Assembly: GCF_002441855.2 (NCBI RefSeq)
Contig: NZ_CP029487.1
Location: 1,984,001 to 2,048,000 of the forward strand
Reading direction: 5' to 3'
Length of the DNA stretch: 64,000 nucleotides
Source: Eubacterium maltosivorans
GTDB taxonomy: Bacteria; Bacillota; Clostridia; Eubacteriales; Eubacteriaceae
The position numbers and the translations under genes are program-made. The notes below the pieces were generated by a model. That model was not told where the DNA came from and made no database searches. It was given only the letters and a program-made list of their open reading frames with translations. This document shows positions 18,801 through 27,548 of the stretch, one piece after another. The stretch's first letter is position 1. The number at the start of each line of letters is the position of its first letter.

Positions 18801-20928
18801 AATTTTCTTCTAATATTTTTTCCTTTTCTTTTGAAATAGCCAATTCTTCTTCTTTCCTTTTTTCAACTATCGAATTGACTACTTCAATTTCTTTTTTCGT
18901 AAGCTTCTTAATATCACATGTTATTCTAATCAGTTTCACATTTTCCAAATTACCTTTTACTTGATAAACAGGATCGTCAGTTAGAAAATAATACCATCCA
19001 TTATTTTTATAAGTATAATTAATAGGAAAAATCGTTAAACTATTTTCATTGCTTTTTATTTCTAAATTACGCACTCGACAATATTCTTCGCAAGGATCCC
19101 AGCGCAAGGAACATATTTCAATACTAACTTCATTTAAATCATATGTTATCTCAAGTCTTCCATCTTTTATATTGTTCCGAGAGTATATAGATTCATTAAC
19201 AGCGAAAGAATTTCCTTTACTATAAAACAATCTTGTATCAACTTCATTTTTATTTAAAATCTGTTCACTATAATCTGATAAATTAAATCTTTCTTTTTCA
19301 TATTGCTTATAATCAAAACGGTCTGAGCCAACATAAGAATACACAAAATGATGATCCCAACTTTGATATATTTGATTCTTCTTTTTATCATCCAATCCCA
19401 CACATAAAAGCAGTTCTTCTAAATCGTAATATTTCTTTGCTATTGTACTGTTTTGATAATACATCATTAAAGAACGCCATAAAACAAAATCAATGGGAAT
19501 CAAAAAATCGAATATCCATTCATAGTCAATTACTAAGTATCTATCTTCCCTTTTTGTTTTAAAGAAATTACTAAATAATAAATCAACATTCAAATTTCTC
19601 TTACACTTTAACTCTTCAAACAATGAACAATCACCAAAAACATTTTTAAATTTTTCATTAAAATATTCATTAGATACTACAGATTCATGTGAAAGGCTTT
19701 TTTTAAATTCATTCAATAAAAATTCAAACACCTCTTTTTCGCCATTTTTTAGCTTGTTGTTTAATATTTTTTCAAATGTCGTCCCTTCAACATATTCCAT
19801 TTCAATCCCATGATCAGATTCTTGAATTGGTGCATTTTTAAACAAAAAATTATCAAATTTATAATTTTCCACCATTTTTTTTAAATGTTTTTTTGCACTA
19901 TCTGATAGACCTTCTTTCTTAACCCTAATCTTACCATTTTGATCTTTTATAATTTTTGTAATAATAGAAAAATCTTTTTTTCGTTTATTACTCATTTTAG
20001 CAAATAAGATTTCTTCCTTGTTTTTACTTTTGCTCGAAGAACTGTTACTAATTTCAATTAAAAATGAGTTGCTAAATTTTTCATAAACTCCTTCTTCTAT
20101 AAGGGTATAGACCATTTTTTCTTCATCAAAAAATGAAAAACGTTTTTGGTCATAACCGGGCTTAACAACAGCATTATTTTCTAATATTCCCATAGATTCA
20201 GTTGTATATATCGCATCTGGAAATTTATAATCATAATAAGGAAAATAAAACTTATAAGCTTGATAACCTGCTTTATCTATGAGCAGTTCTATTTCTTTAC
20301 TACTAAATGTCTTTACTTCATTGCTATATTGATATTGATCTAAGCCAGAAAATAGAGTATTAAGATGATCTTCTGGAGCCCCGTTAAAATATTTTAAACC
20401 TAAGCGATTTTCAATTGCTATTAAAAGTGTTCCATCTACTTTTAATAGTCGTTTTAGTTCAACTAATAAATCTAAATAAGGATTTTCCGTTTTTGTAAAA
20501 CTTGCAGCATATTCAAACACGCCATTTAACACAATATAATCAAATTTTTCTTTAAATTTAATATTATGAAAATTCCCAACAATTATTTCAAGATTTTCCT
20601 TTTCTTTATGCCTTTCATAAATCGTCTCGCTTCTATCTTTCGTTAGTTCAACGGACGTTACTTTTTTCACTTTATCACATAACATTCCTGTTATAGCACC
20701 GCAGCCCGCCCCAATTTCTAGTAAACTAGAGTCTTTTTTAAAATCATACCAATTCAAAATATTTTCTCTTAAATGACTTAAGTGGTACAGAATAGGCCAA
20801 CGATTATCTTTAGCTATAACTTCTTGAAAGTCTACACCCGATTTTATAATTGCCAAGATTTCTTTTTCGATAGGCCCATCAGAGTATTCATTTTCATTTT
20901 GATAATAATCCAAATTTAATTTCGCCAT
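15835..20928 (-). CDS. Methyltransferase - WbsX - RgpF - RgpF fusion protein
   Basis: A 1697-residue cytoplasmic multidomain enzyme. Residues about 60-250 are a SAM methyltransferase (LEIGAGCGAITG, VLNGVFEYA). A hydrophilic middle part ends in a coiled coil with the SSVWKATKPLR motif common in long glycosyltransferases. Residues about 820-1160 are a WbsX-type domain (FYLPQFHRI, WWGEGFTEW, YYYWFSG, WANENFTRAWDG). Residues about 1200-1430 and 1446-1690 are two rhamnan-synthesis RgpF-like domains (ENRGRDVAPF; ENIGYDFGGWRD). It probably builds and methylates a rhamnose-containing chain before export by the ABC transporter encoded just upstream. The gene is strongly AT-rich compared with rfbABCD. 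Domain calls are from recalled motifs; the reaction order is inferred. Confidence 0.87.
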   Translation of the reverse strand: MAKLNLDYYQNENEYSDGPIEKEILAIIKSGVDFQEVIAKDNRWPILYHLSHLRENILNWYDFKKDSSLLEIGAGCGAITGMLCDKVKKVTSVELTKDRSETIYERHKEKENLEIIVGNFHNIKFKEKFDYIVLNGVFEYAASFTKTENPYLDLLVELKRLLKVDGTLLIAIENRLGLKYFNGAPEDHLNTLFSGLDQYQYSNEVKTFSSKEIELLIDKAGYQAYKFYFPYYDYKFPDAIYTTESMGILENNAVVKPGYDQKRFSFFDEEKMVYTLIEEGVYEKFSNSFLIEISNSSSSKSKNKEEILFAKMSNKRKKDFSIITKIIKDQNGKIRVKKEGLSDSAKKHLKKMVENYKFDNFLFKNAPIQESDHGIEMEYVEGTTFEKILNNKLKNGEKEVFEFLLNEFKKSLSHESVVSNEYFNEKFKNVFGDCSLFEELKCKRNLNVDLLFSNFFKTKREDRYLVIDYEWIFDFLIPIDFVLWRSLMMYYQNSTIAKKYYDLEELLLCVGLDDKKKNQIYQSWDHHFVYSYVGSDRFDYKQYEKERFNLSDYSEQILNKNEVDTRLFYSKGNSFAVNESIYSRNNIKDGRLEITYDLNEVSIEICSLRWDPCEEYCRVRNLEIKSNENSLTIFPINYTYKNNGWYYFLTDDPVYQVKGNLENVKLIRITCDIKKLTKKEIEVVNSIVEKRKEEELAISKEKEKILEENYRNLNQEFESIRNSSVWKATKPLRVSLDRTKRYIKKNKNTEIVYKGIKNIKNNGIKETTKKTKDFLLRQWEIKKFHNKTGIDLHTEDSLLYSGYESEYQNNIDFSSEKTDIKAITFYLPQFHRIKENDDWWGEGFTEWTNTSKTSPRFEGHYQPRTPHSDIGYYDLSKIETLKKQIELAKQHGIYGFCFYYYWFSGRRIMEKPVDMLLEHPEIDFNFCLCWANENFTRAWDGLNKEVLLGQSYSKDDRNKFIDDIKKYIDDRRYIRINGKPLIIVYNPGEIPDIKETFAAWRNRALEVGIGEILIWTCQTANNTASKLKIENYIDGELEFPPHNMWYDIIGVRDIDLNGKEACIYNYRKLVDILEAQLKDPSEKNTLPLHRTAMLGWDNAARRDNNWTTFLGYSLKSFYQWLTLIIDDARDNFDESNRFVFINAWNEWAEGTYLEPDEEYGYANINTLSKALFDIPFNEMKVLNKKSSIEMKESSLSKLNKKPCIAVQIHLYYVDTVDEIINEINKIPFKYDCYITTDTLEKKELIQAKFRQNCSANYIEVGVYENRGRDVAPFLLQLKDRINRYEYICHIHSKKTATNNYGDGWREFLYKHLFGNTENIKHIFSIFENQNSIGLIYPEVYPVVRSQAHWGDNEKYCKALLKRLGLKDDLDKDIVFPVGNMFWARTKAIEKVFKANFDFDDFPKEKGQVNQTLGHQIERIWSIVAKINGYKTIKTFNDYSEIIDYSELKRIALYVHYDKNNCLSEDDINYIKELSSFVEQVVFITNSRISELEKQKVSPYISKIIERENIGYDFGGWRDAILSLGFEYLATFDQLLLLNNSCYCGRYDFRNVFAKMESKNVDFWGITLFPYLEDGTYIQKPCIEEHIQSYFQVFNSNVVKSSSFKEFWESIKNYEELIDVVANCETVLTKRLKDAGFKYDVFVKETRILSDSLGNYSIPYEFPYDLLILGSPFIKKKSEMYMKPIEKVKTKNFIEQLK

Positions 20929-20940
20929 AGTATAACCTTT

Positions 20941-21672
20941 CTAATTTCCCTTTTTATAAGCTTCACAAACCTCTTTAGCCTCACCAATCTTAACCATATT
21001 TCCTTTTTCTAACCACATAACATGCGTACATAATCTTTCAATTTGTGCAATGGAATGTGACACAATTAAAACTGTGGTTCCACCAGCCATCATCTTACTC
21101 ATCCGCTCTTCACATTTTTCCTGAAATCTGAAGTCTCCAACGGATAATATTTCATCTACAATTAATATCTCTGGTACCACCGACGTCGCAATGGCAAATC
21201 CAAGCCGGGCTACCATACCCGAAGAATAATTTTTGACCGCAACATCCATAAAATCTTGTAGTTCTGAAAATTCGATGATCTCGTCCATTTTTTCGATCAT
21301 GTGCTCTTTGGTATAACCTAAAACCAAGCCATTAAGCATCACATTTTCTCGTGCTGTTAAATCAAAATCAAAGCCAGCACCCAATTCTATTAACGGAGAT
21401 ATATTTCCTCTTACATCGATTGTTCCACTGGTGGGTTTTAGTATTCCAGAAACAATTTTTAACAAAGTACTTTTTCCAGAGCCATTTAATCCTACAATGC
21501 CAAACACATCGCCTCTGTTAACGTCAAAACTAATGTTATTTAAAGCCTTAAACTCTTCAAAAAACAGTTGATGCTTTACCATTTTGACAAAGTACTCTTT
21601 AATACTTTCAATCTTTTCACTTGACATATTGAATGTCATTGTTATATTCTTTGCTTCAATAATTTTAGACAT
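20941..21672 (-). CDS. Polysaccharide ABC transporter ATPase (Wzt/TagH-like)
   Basis: A 243-residue ATPase with Walker A GLNGSGKST, signature SSGMVARLGFA, Walker B ILIVDEIL and a following D-loop. It belongs to the polysaccharide and teichoic acid export group paired with a short permease. It ends just after the nucleotide-binding domain and lacks the C-terminal carbohydrate-recognition domain of Wzt proteins that require a capped chain. It lies 14 bases after the permease gene and 12 before the large fusion protein gene, so the three form an operon for making and exporting a polymer. Confidence 0.92.
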   Translation of the reverse strand: MSKIIEAKNITMTFNMSSEKIESIKEYFVKMVKHQLFFEEFKALNNISFDVNRGDVFGIVGLNGSGKSTLLKIVSGILKPTSGTIDVRGNISPLIELGAGFDFDLTARENVMLNGLVLGYTKEHMIEKMDEIIEFSELQDFMDVAVKNYSSGMVARLGFAIATSVVPEILIVDEILSVGDFRFQEKCEERMSKMMAGGTTVLIVSHSIAQIERLCTHVMWLEKGNMVKIGEAKEVCEAYKKGN

Positions 21673-21686
21673 TTTTTCCTCTTTAA

Positions 21687-22502
21687 TTATATAAATAAGA
21701 TAAACTGATCCTGCTTTTTCTTAAAAAACAATAATCCTATTACTAGAAATAATACCGCAAATCCAATGCAAACTAAATTTTCTTTTAGTCCAGGTATCAT
21801 ACCATATAAAATCACTTGACGGAAGTATTCAACATAATGATATAGGGGATTAAACACCATTAATTTTTGCATAATTGCCGGTAACATTTCCATGGGATAG
21901 ATAATAGGAGTTAAGTACATCCACGCCGTAATCCAAACGCCATATAAATGTTCTGTATCCCTAAAAAAAACATTTAGTGATGAGAGGATCAACCCCAGTC
22001 CCGTAGAAAATATTAAAGTATATACCAATGGGATTGGAAACAGCACAATAGTCCAAGTAACATGAACCCTTAAAATAAGAAGCACTATTGCAACTGCAAT
22101 TAATGAAAACAAGGCATTGACAAACGCAAATAAAACTTTTTCAAGCGGAAAAATGTATTTTGGTATATAAACCTTTTTTATTAATCCAGATGCTCCCCTT
22201 ATAGAATTCATTGCTAATACTGTTGCTTCAGAATTGAAGTTAAAAATCAAAGACCCCACAATATAATAGGCCGGAAAGTTTTCAATATTCATTTTGAAAA
22301 TTCGAGAAAATACTGCTGTAATAACCAGCATCATTAACAATGGATTTAAAACACTCCAGGCAAGTCCTAAAACAGAACGGCGATACTTTACTTTGACATC
22401 TTTGACGACTAATTCCTTTAACAAATATCGATATTTAAAAAACTTTTCAAAATATCCTTTAAATTCCTTCTTTTTAGGAACACTTAAATTTTCTTCACTC
22501 AC
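21687..22502 (-). CDS. Polysaccharide ABC transporter permease (Wzm/TagG-like)
   Basis: A 271-residue ABC-2 type permease with six membrane helices and the early KVKYRRSVLGLAWSVLNPL motif typical of Wzm, RgpC and TagG. With the ATPase it would move a polyprenyl-linked glycan across the membrane. The start is GTG at 22502, eight bases after AAGGAG. A terminator lies between this gene and rfbB upstream, so transcription from the rfb genes should drop here and the exporter may need its own promoter, which I could not place. Confidence 0.92.
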   Translation of the reverse strand: MSEENLSVPKKKEFKGYFEKFFKYRYLLKELVVKDVKVKYRRSVLGLAWSVLNPLLMMLVITAVFSRIFKMNIENFPAYYIVGSLIFNFNSEATVLAMNSIRGASGLIKKVYIPKYIFPLEKVLFAFVNALFSLIAVAIVLLILRVHVTWTIVLFPIPLVYTLIFSTGLGLILSSLNVFFRDTEHLYGVWITAWMYLTPIIYPMEMLPAIMQKLMVFNPLYHYVEYFRQVILYGMIPGLKENLVCIGFAVLFLVIGLLFFKKKQDQFILFI

Positions 22503-22529
22503 TTTATAATCTCCTTAAAATTTGTTTAT

Positions 22530-22570
22530 AAAGCAGATAAACTTACCAAAGCGGTAAGTTTATCTGCTTT
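22530..22570 (-). terminator. Terminator after rfbB
   Basis: AAGCAGATAAACTTACC pairs perfectly with its complement across a five-base loop, with A and T runs on either side. It separates the rfb operon from the exporter genes on the same strand. Confidence 0.85.
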
Positions 22571-22587
22571 TAAATATTAATAAAGTT

Positions 22588-23694
22588 CTATTTCTTAGAA
22601 TACATCTTTTCATAGTATTCCTGATATCCGCCAGATTTCACCTGTTTTAGCCAATCCTGATTGTTTAGATACCAGTCAATAGTCTCAACAATACCCTGTT
22701 CAAAGGTATAGGATGGCGACCAGCCGAGTTCGGTTGTGATCTTTGTGTTATCAATGGCATAGCGGCGGTCGTGGCCTAAGCGGTCCTCCACATGAATTTT
22801 CAGATCATCTGAAATCGTCGAAGCATCCGTATCAATACCATTATACTGGTTTTTGCTTAATTTTTCTTTGACATTGGCAATGATCAGGTCGACAATTTCA
22901 ATATTGGCCTTTTCATTGTTGCCGCCGATATTATATACTTCACCCAGACGGCCTTTATGCAGTACAGTATCAATACCGCTGCAGTGGTCTTTTACATGCA
23001 ACCAGTCTCTGATCTGCATGCCATCGCCGTAAATTGGCAGATTTTTAAGCTCAACCACATTTGAAATCATGAGTGGAATCAACTTTTCCGGAAACTGATA
23101 TGGACCATAGTTGTTAGAGCAACGGGTAATGTTCATTGGAAATTTAAAAGTATTTCCATAGGCCCGTACCAGGAGATCTGCGCCAGCTTTTGAAGAGGAA
23201 TAAGGGCTGTTTGGCTGAATCGGTGTTGTCTCAGTAAACATTCCTGTTTTTCCAAGGGCACCGTAAACTTCATCGGTAGAAACCTGAAGGTATTTTACGC
23301 CTTCTCGATAAGTTGGATAGCCATTTTCATCTTTTCCTGTCTGCCAGAGATTCTTCGCGGCATCCAGCAGAACCTGGGTTCCCATTACGTTGGTCTGCAC
23401 AAAGATTTCCGGATTTTCAATACTTCGGTCCACATGCGATTCTGCGGCAAAGTTAACCACTAAATCAAAATGATATTTTTCAAACAGATCATTTATAAAG
23501 GAACGATCCGCAATGTCTCCTTTTACAAATTCATAATTCGGATTATCCTCAATATCAGTCAGGTTTTCCAGATTTCCCGCGTAGGTTAACAAATCCAGAT
23601 TGACAATCTTATAATCCTTATGCTGATCCAGCATATATTTTACAAAGTTCGAGCCAATAAATCCGGCGCCGCCGGTCACTAATACTGTTTTCAA
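22588..23694 (-). CDS. rfbB: dTDP-glucose 4,6-dehydratase
   Basis: A 368-residue short-chain dehydrogenase/reductase. It has the NAD-binding GGAGFIGSN, the catalytic STDEVYG and YSSSKAGAD (Tyr/Lys), and the AAESHVDRS motif characteristic of RfbB. It converts dTDP-glucose to dTDP-4-keto-6-deoxyglucose, the second step of dTDP-L-rhamnose synthesis. It is slightly longer than the E. coli enzyme owing to an insert before STDEVYG. Last gene of the rfbD-A-C-B operon, 14 bases after rfbC. Confidence 0.96.
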   Translation of the reverse strand: MKTVLVTGGAGFIGSNFVKYMLDQHKDYKIVNLDLLTYAGNLENLTDIEDNPNYEFVKGDIADRSFINDLFEKYHFDLVVNFAAESHVDRSIENPEIFVQTNVMGTQVLLDAAKNLWQTGKDENGYPTYREGVKYLQVSTDEVYGALGKTGMFTETTPIQPNSPYSSSKAGADLLVRAYGNTFKFPMNITRCSNNYGPYQFPEKLIPLMISNVVELKNLPIYGDGMQIRDWLHVKDHCSGIDTVLHKGRLGEVYNIGGNNEKANIEIVDLIIANVKEKLSKNQYNGIDTDASTISDDLKIHVEDRLGHDRRYAIDNTKITTELGWSPSYTFEQGIVETIDWYLNNQDWLKQVKSGGYQEYYEKMYSKK

Positions 23695-23708
23695 TCTTTA
23701 AACTCCTC

Positions 23709-24269
23709 TTAAAATTCTAACGTATCTTTGATATCTTTTAAAAACGGCTGTTTCTGATCTTTTTCGGATAACAACAGCTCCAGACCCTCAACGGGCCATT
23801 CAACACCGATATCCGGGTCGTTCCATCGAATACCCCCGTCGTATTCCGGCGCGTATAAATTTGTGCATTTATAATTGAAAGTCGCTTCGTCTGATAAGAC
23901 GACAAAGCCATGAGCAAAGCCTTCAGGAATATAGAACATGGTTTTATTTTCTGCGCTCAGCTCAACACCGGCCCACTCACCGTAGGTTGGTGATCCCTTT
24001 CTCAGGTCAACCCCGACATCCCATACAGCGCCCTGGGTACAACGCACCAGTTTTCCCTGGGAATATTTTCTTTGAAAGTGGAGCCCTCTCAGCACACCTT
24101 TTTTAGATTTCGATTCATTATCCTGAATAAAGGTCATGTCGAGGCCCTGCTTTTCAAATTCTTCCTTATTGTAAGTTTCCATGAAGTAACCGCGTTCATC
24201 TCCAAAAACGGAGGGCTGAACAATTACCAGTCCTTCAATCTGAGTTTTTGTCACTGTTATAGCTGCCAT
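23709..24269 (-). CDS. rfbC: dTDP-4-dehydrorhamnose 3,5-epimerase
   Basis: A 186-residue cupin-fold epimerase with FGDERGYFMETY, LRGLHFQ (catalytic His) and PEGFAHGFVVLSD, all RfbC signatures. It epimerises C3 and C5 of dTDP-4-keto-6-deoxyglucose. The start overlaps the last base of rfbA's stop, so the two are translationally coupled. Length is normal. Confidence 0.96.
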   Translation of the reverse strand: MAAITVTKTQIEGLVIVQPSVFGDERGYFMETYNKEEFEKQGLDMTFIQDNESKSKKGVLRGLHFQRKYSQGKLVRCTQGAVWDVGVDLRKGSPTYGEWAGVELSAENKTMFYIPEGFAHGFVVLSDEATFNYKCTNLYAPEYDGGIRWNDPDIGVEWPVEGLELLLSEKDQKQPFLKDIKDTLEF

Positions 24270-25150
24270 TAGTTGACTCCTCTTTTCTCGTTTGCCCGGT
24301 TGATTAAGTACTGTCCATAGGCTGTTTTTTTAAGGGGATCTGCCAGCTTCAGGAGCTGTTCCTGATTGATAAACCCTTTGGTGTAGGCAATCTCTTCCAC
24401 ACAGGAAACAAAAAGACCCTGGCGTTTTTGAATGGTTTCCACAAAATTAGATGCCTCAATCAGGCTGTCATGTGTTCCGGTATCCAGCCATGCCATTCCC
24501 CGGCTAAAAAGCTCAACCTTTAAGTCGCCGCGTTTTAGATAGGTCTCATTAACGGTCGTAATTTCAAGCTCTCCTCTCGGTGAGGGTTTAATATTTTTAG
24601 CAATCTCCACCACGTCATTATCATAGAAATAAAGGCCTGGCACTGCAAAATTGGATTTTGGTTCTGCTGGCTTTTCCTCAATGGATATGACGCTGCCATC
24701 CTCTGCAAACTCAACGACGCCATAGCGCTCTGGGTCTGTTACCGGATAGCCAAAGATCACAGCGCCTTTTTCAAGTTCCGCCGCGGCTGCAAGGGACTTT
24801 GTAAAGCCCTGTCCGTAAAAAATATTATCGCCCAAAACCAACGCAACCTTATCGTCTCCAATAAAATCTTCGCCGATAATAAAGGCTTCTGCCAAGCCAT
24901 TCGGCGCTTCCTGAACTTTATATGAGAAGTTTAATCCCAGCTCCTCGCCTGTTCCAAATAAGCGTTCAAACATTGGTAAATCATGGGGGGTGGAAATAAT
25001 CAAAATATCCTTAATCCCTGCCAGCATCAACGTTGACAGCGGATAATAAATCATCGGCTTATCATAAATTGGCAGCAGTTGCTTAGATACTGCTCGCGTG
25101 ATGGGGTATAAACGTGTTCCAGACCCTCCAGCTAAAATAATTCCTTTCAT
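24269..25150 (-). CDS. rfbA: Glucose-1-phosphate thymidylyltransferase
   Basis: A 293-residue nucleotidyltransferase with [11 protein letters not shown] at residues 7-17, [22 protein letters not shown] and [10 protein letters not shown], the full RfbA/RmlA pattern. It makes dTDP-glucose from dTTP and glucose-1-phosphate and is usually feedback-inhibited by dTDP-rhamnose. It lies 24 bases after rfbD and overlaps rfbC by one base, so all four rhamnose genes share the promoter before rfbD. Confidence 0.96.
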   Translation of the reverse strand: MKGIILAGGSGTRLYPITRAVSKQLLPIYDKPMIYYPLSTLMLAGIKDILIISTPHDLPMFERLFGTGEELGLNFSYKVQEAPNGLAEAFIIGEDFIGDDKVALVLGDNIFYGQGFTKSLAAAAELEKGAVIFGYPVTDPERYGVVEFAEDGSVISIEEKPAEPKSNFAVPGLYFYDNDVVEIAKNIKPSPRGELEITTVNETYLKRGDLKVELFSRGMAWLDTGTHDSLIEASNFVETIQKRQGLFVSCVEEIAYTKGFINQEQLLKLADPLKKTAYGQYLINRANEKRGVN

Positions 25151-25174
25151 ATATCTCTCCTTAACTCTATTCGA

Positions 25175-26038
25175 TCAATTTTCTTTTAACCATTTCAAAT
25201 ATTCAGACAAAGCTTCTTCCCACGGTCTAAACACATTGATTTTCAAATCCTCCAGACCCTTATTTCTTAGCACAGAATAATGCGGCCTGGGGGTTGGGCT
25301 TGCGTATTCCTCTGAGCTGACTGGCTTAACATCAATTTTTACGCCGCTTTTCTCAAAAATAGCAACCGCGAAATCATACCAGCTGCACTGGCCTTCACAG
25401 GTCCCGTGATAAATCCCATATGCGTCGGTCTGGATTAACTCAATGATTGCCCGGGCAAGATCAACAGTGCTGGTAGGTGACCCTACCTGATCGCTGACCA
25501 CGGTAAGCTGAGGATGATTTTCTGCTAGTCTCAGCATGGTTTTCACAAAGTTGTTGCCATCACCATAGAGCCAGGCCGTACGGACAATAAAATATTTATC
25601 CATTGCCTCTGCCACATATTTTTCACCCGCGGCTTTACTGTCACCGTATACTGTTTTAGGGTTGATGGGGTCTGTTTCTACATAGGGGCGAAGCTGTCCA
25701 TTTTGGGCAATTCCTTCACCGTCAAAAACATAATCTGTTGAAACCTGTACCAAAACGATATCTTTTTCTGCCGCAATTTCCGCCAGGTTTTTGGGTCCCT
25801 CTGCGTTTATTTTAAATGCAGCATCTCTGTTTGTTTCACAGCCATCCACATTTGTCATGGCGCCACAGTTAATGATCACATCTGGTTCTTCCTTGGTAAT
25901 GATCTTGCTGATTGCAGCTTTGTCTGTAATATCAAATTCTGGGATATCATAACCGACAAAATTAATATTCTTCTCTTTAAGCTGAATGCTTAATTCCCGG
26001 CCCAGCTGACCGTTGCTTCCTGTTACAAGTACTTTCAT
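25175..26038 (-). CDS. rfbD: dTDP-4-dehydrorhamnose reductase
   Basis: Reductase of the RfbD family, 287 residues from the ATG at 26038, which is correctly spaced from AAGGTG. A GTG nine bases earlier lies within that ribosome site and is unlikely. Motifs: VTGSNGQLG (NADPH), STDYVFDG, YGDSKAAGE (Tyr/Lys), RTAWLYG. It performs the last step to dTDP-L-rhamnose. First gene of rfbD-A-C-B. Expected users of the product are the rhamnosyltransferase-like genes and the RgpF domains in this locus. Confidence 0.95.
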   Translation of the reverse strand: MKVLVTGSNGQLGRELSIQLKEKNINFVGYDIPEFDITDKAAISKIITKEEPDVIINCGAMTNVDGCETNRDAAFKINAEGPKNLAEIAAEKDIVLVQVSTDYVFDGEGIAQNGQLRPYVETDPINPKTVYGDSKAAGEKYVAEAMDKYFIVRTAWLYGDGNNFVKTMLRLAENHPQLTVVSDQVGSPTSTVDLARAIIELIQTDAYGIYHGTCEGQCSWYDFAVAIFEKSGVKIDVKPVSSEEYASPTPRPHYSVLRNKGLEDLKINVFRPWEEALSEYLKWLKEN

Positions 26039-26083
26039 ATATTTCACCTTTTTTTATTCTTTTATGCGGACTAAATCTATATT

Positions 26084-26112
26084 ATTATACTGCACAAGCC
26101 TGTGTTTGTCTA
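26084..26112 (-). promoter_or_regulatory. Promoter of the rfbDACB operon
   Basis: Minus strand TAGACA, 17 bases, TATAAT, about 45 bases before the rfbD ATG. It is divergent from the LCP gene. Confidence 0.7.
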
Positions 26113-26243
26113 TTTTTTTTCTTAATTTTCTTAAAAATGTATCCAATTTGTATCAAAATTATGTTATAATTAATAAGCTTAAATTGCCTTTATGTTCTGA
26201 TTTACACACAATATGTATTATTAAAATTTTGAGAGGATTTTAT

Positions 26244-27488
26244 ATGACATTAAAAAAGAAAGTACTGTGCATCGTTTTGGCCTGCCTGATCATTGTGGTT
26301 GGCAGTGGCGCCGTGTACGGGTTTAGCATTTTACATGGGATTGCTGGTGAGCAGCTGGACGAAAGCGATCTTAACATTAACGATTTATTGAGTGACGATG
26401 TCGCAAATATCGCTATGTTCGGAATTGATGGACGCGATGATGTGGAAGGTGATCGTTCAGATACAATTATGATTGCTTCAATCAATTTTAAAACTGGAGC
26501 AATTAAAGTTACTTCTGTCATGCGTGATCTACTGGTAAAAATACCAGAGGGCACAAAAAATGACGTTTCTTATGAAAAAATCAATGCTGCTTATGACTAT
26601 GGCGGCCCACAATTAGCTGTAAAAACTTTGAATGAAAATTTTGATTTAAATATCAGCGACTATGTGGTCGTAAACTTTGATTGTCTTGTCGACACCGTCG
26701 ATACTTTGGGCGGGGTTGATGTCAACATCGAAAACGAAGATGTATTATACTGGACAAATGAGTTTATTAATCATGTGAACTATGTTTTAAACAAGTCTGA
26801 CCCTAAAATTGAAGGTGTTGGTACACAGCATTTAACCGGTGTTCAAGCCTTAGCTTACTGTCGTAACCGCTATAGTGATGATGATTATAAACGAACCGCC
26901 CGACAGCGTGAAGTAGTCCAGCAGATTGTTCAAAAGGCATTAAATGTTGATTTATTCACTGGCATTAACTTACTCGGAAAAGTTTATCCATATGTAAAAA
27001 CTTCATTATCCCTTCAGGAGATGACAACCTATGCCAAGGCATTTATGACCGTTGAAAACAAAACATTTACTGATTACCGTATTCCATTAGATGATCTTTC
27101 ATTCGGCGAAATGATTGATGAAGTTTGGTATCTTGTTCCAAACTCATTAGCTGACAATGCCGTTATGCTTCATAAATTTTTATATGAAAGTGAAAGCTAC
27201 ACACCCAGTGCCAATCTATTAAAAATCAGTGAACGTGTCGCAGAAATTGCCGGCAGTGGTAGTGGCGGTGTCACAGTTGACGAGGATGCTCCTTATCAAA
27301 ATTACAGTAACAGCAACGAAAATGAACCAACCGAGCCAACCCCATCAGTCGATAACAGCTATGAAGATTCCTATAATGGTTCTGAAGATAATATTGATGA
27401 CAGCTCAGATAACCTTGATACTACAACTCCATCAACTGATTCAGACACTCCATCCACTTCCGGTACGCCTGACGACAGCGCGGAATAA
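26244..27488 (+). CDS. LytR-CpsA-Psr (LCP) family wall polymer ligase
   Basis: A 414-residue protein from the ATG at 26244, which follows GAGAGG; the open frame extends upstream to 26013 but that part is intergenic and contains the rfbD promoter. One N-terminal membrane helix (residues about 7-29) anchors an external LCP domain (about 55-215) with MFGIDGRDDVEGDRSDTIM, VTSVMRD, and later CRNRYSDDDYKRTARQR, whose Asp and Arg residues bind the polyprenyl pyrophosphate. The last 80 residues are a low-complexity Ser/Thr/Asp/Pro tail. LCP enzymes transfer polyprenyl-linked glycans to peptidoglycan, fitting its position opposite the polysaccharide operon. Confidence 0.92.
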   Translation: MTLKKKVLCIVLACLIIVVGSGAVYGFSILHGIAGEQLDESDLNINDLLSDDVANIAMFGIDGRDDVEGDRSDTIMIASINFKTGAIKVTSVMRDLLVKIPEGTKNDVSYEKINAAYDYGGPQLAVKTLNENFDLNISDYVVVNFDCLVDTVDTLGGVDVNIENEDVLYWTNEFINHVNYVLNKSDPKIEGVGTQHLTGVQALAYCRNRYSDDDYKRTARQREVVQQIVQKALNVDLFTGINLLGKVYPYVKTSLSLQEMTTYAKAFMTVENKTFTDYRIPLDDLSFGEMIDEVWYLVPNSLADNAVMLHKFLYESESYTPSANLLKISERVAEIAGSGSGGVTVDEDAPYQNYSNSNENEPTEPTPSVDNSYEDSYNGSEDNIDDSSDNLDTTTPSTDSDTPSTSGTPDDSAE

Positions 27489-27501
27489 TCAAAACGCAAA
27501 C

Positions 27502-27537
27502 AAAAAGCCCTTTGGTCAAAGACCAAAGGGCTTTTTT
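27502..27537. terminator. Bidirectional terminator between LCP gene and aconitase
   Basis: AAAAAGCCCTTTGGTC and its complement with an AAA loop. T runs occur on both strands, so it serves the two convergent genes. Confidence 0.92.
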
Positions 27538-27548
27538 AGTACAATTAT

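Noticed and set aside
26013-26243. Extended N-terminus of the LCP protein
   Set aside because: The extension covers the rfbD start and promoter; the internal ATG at 26244 has a ribosome site and begins a normal membrane anchor.
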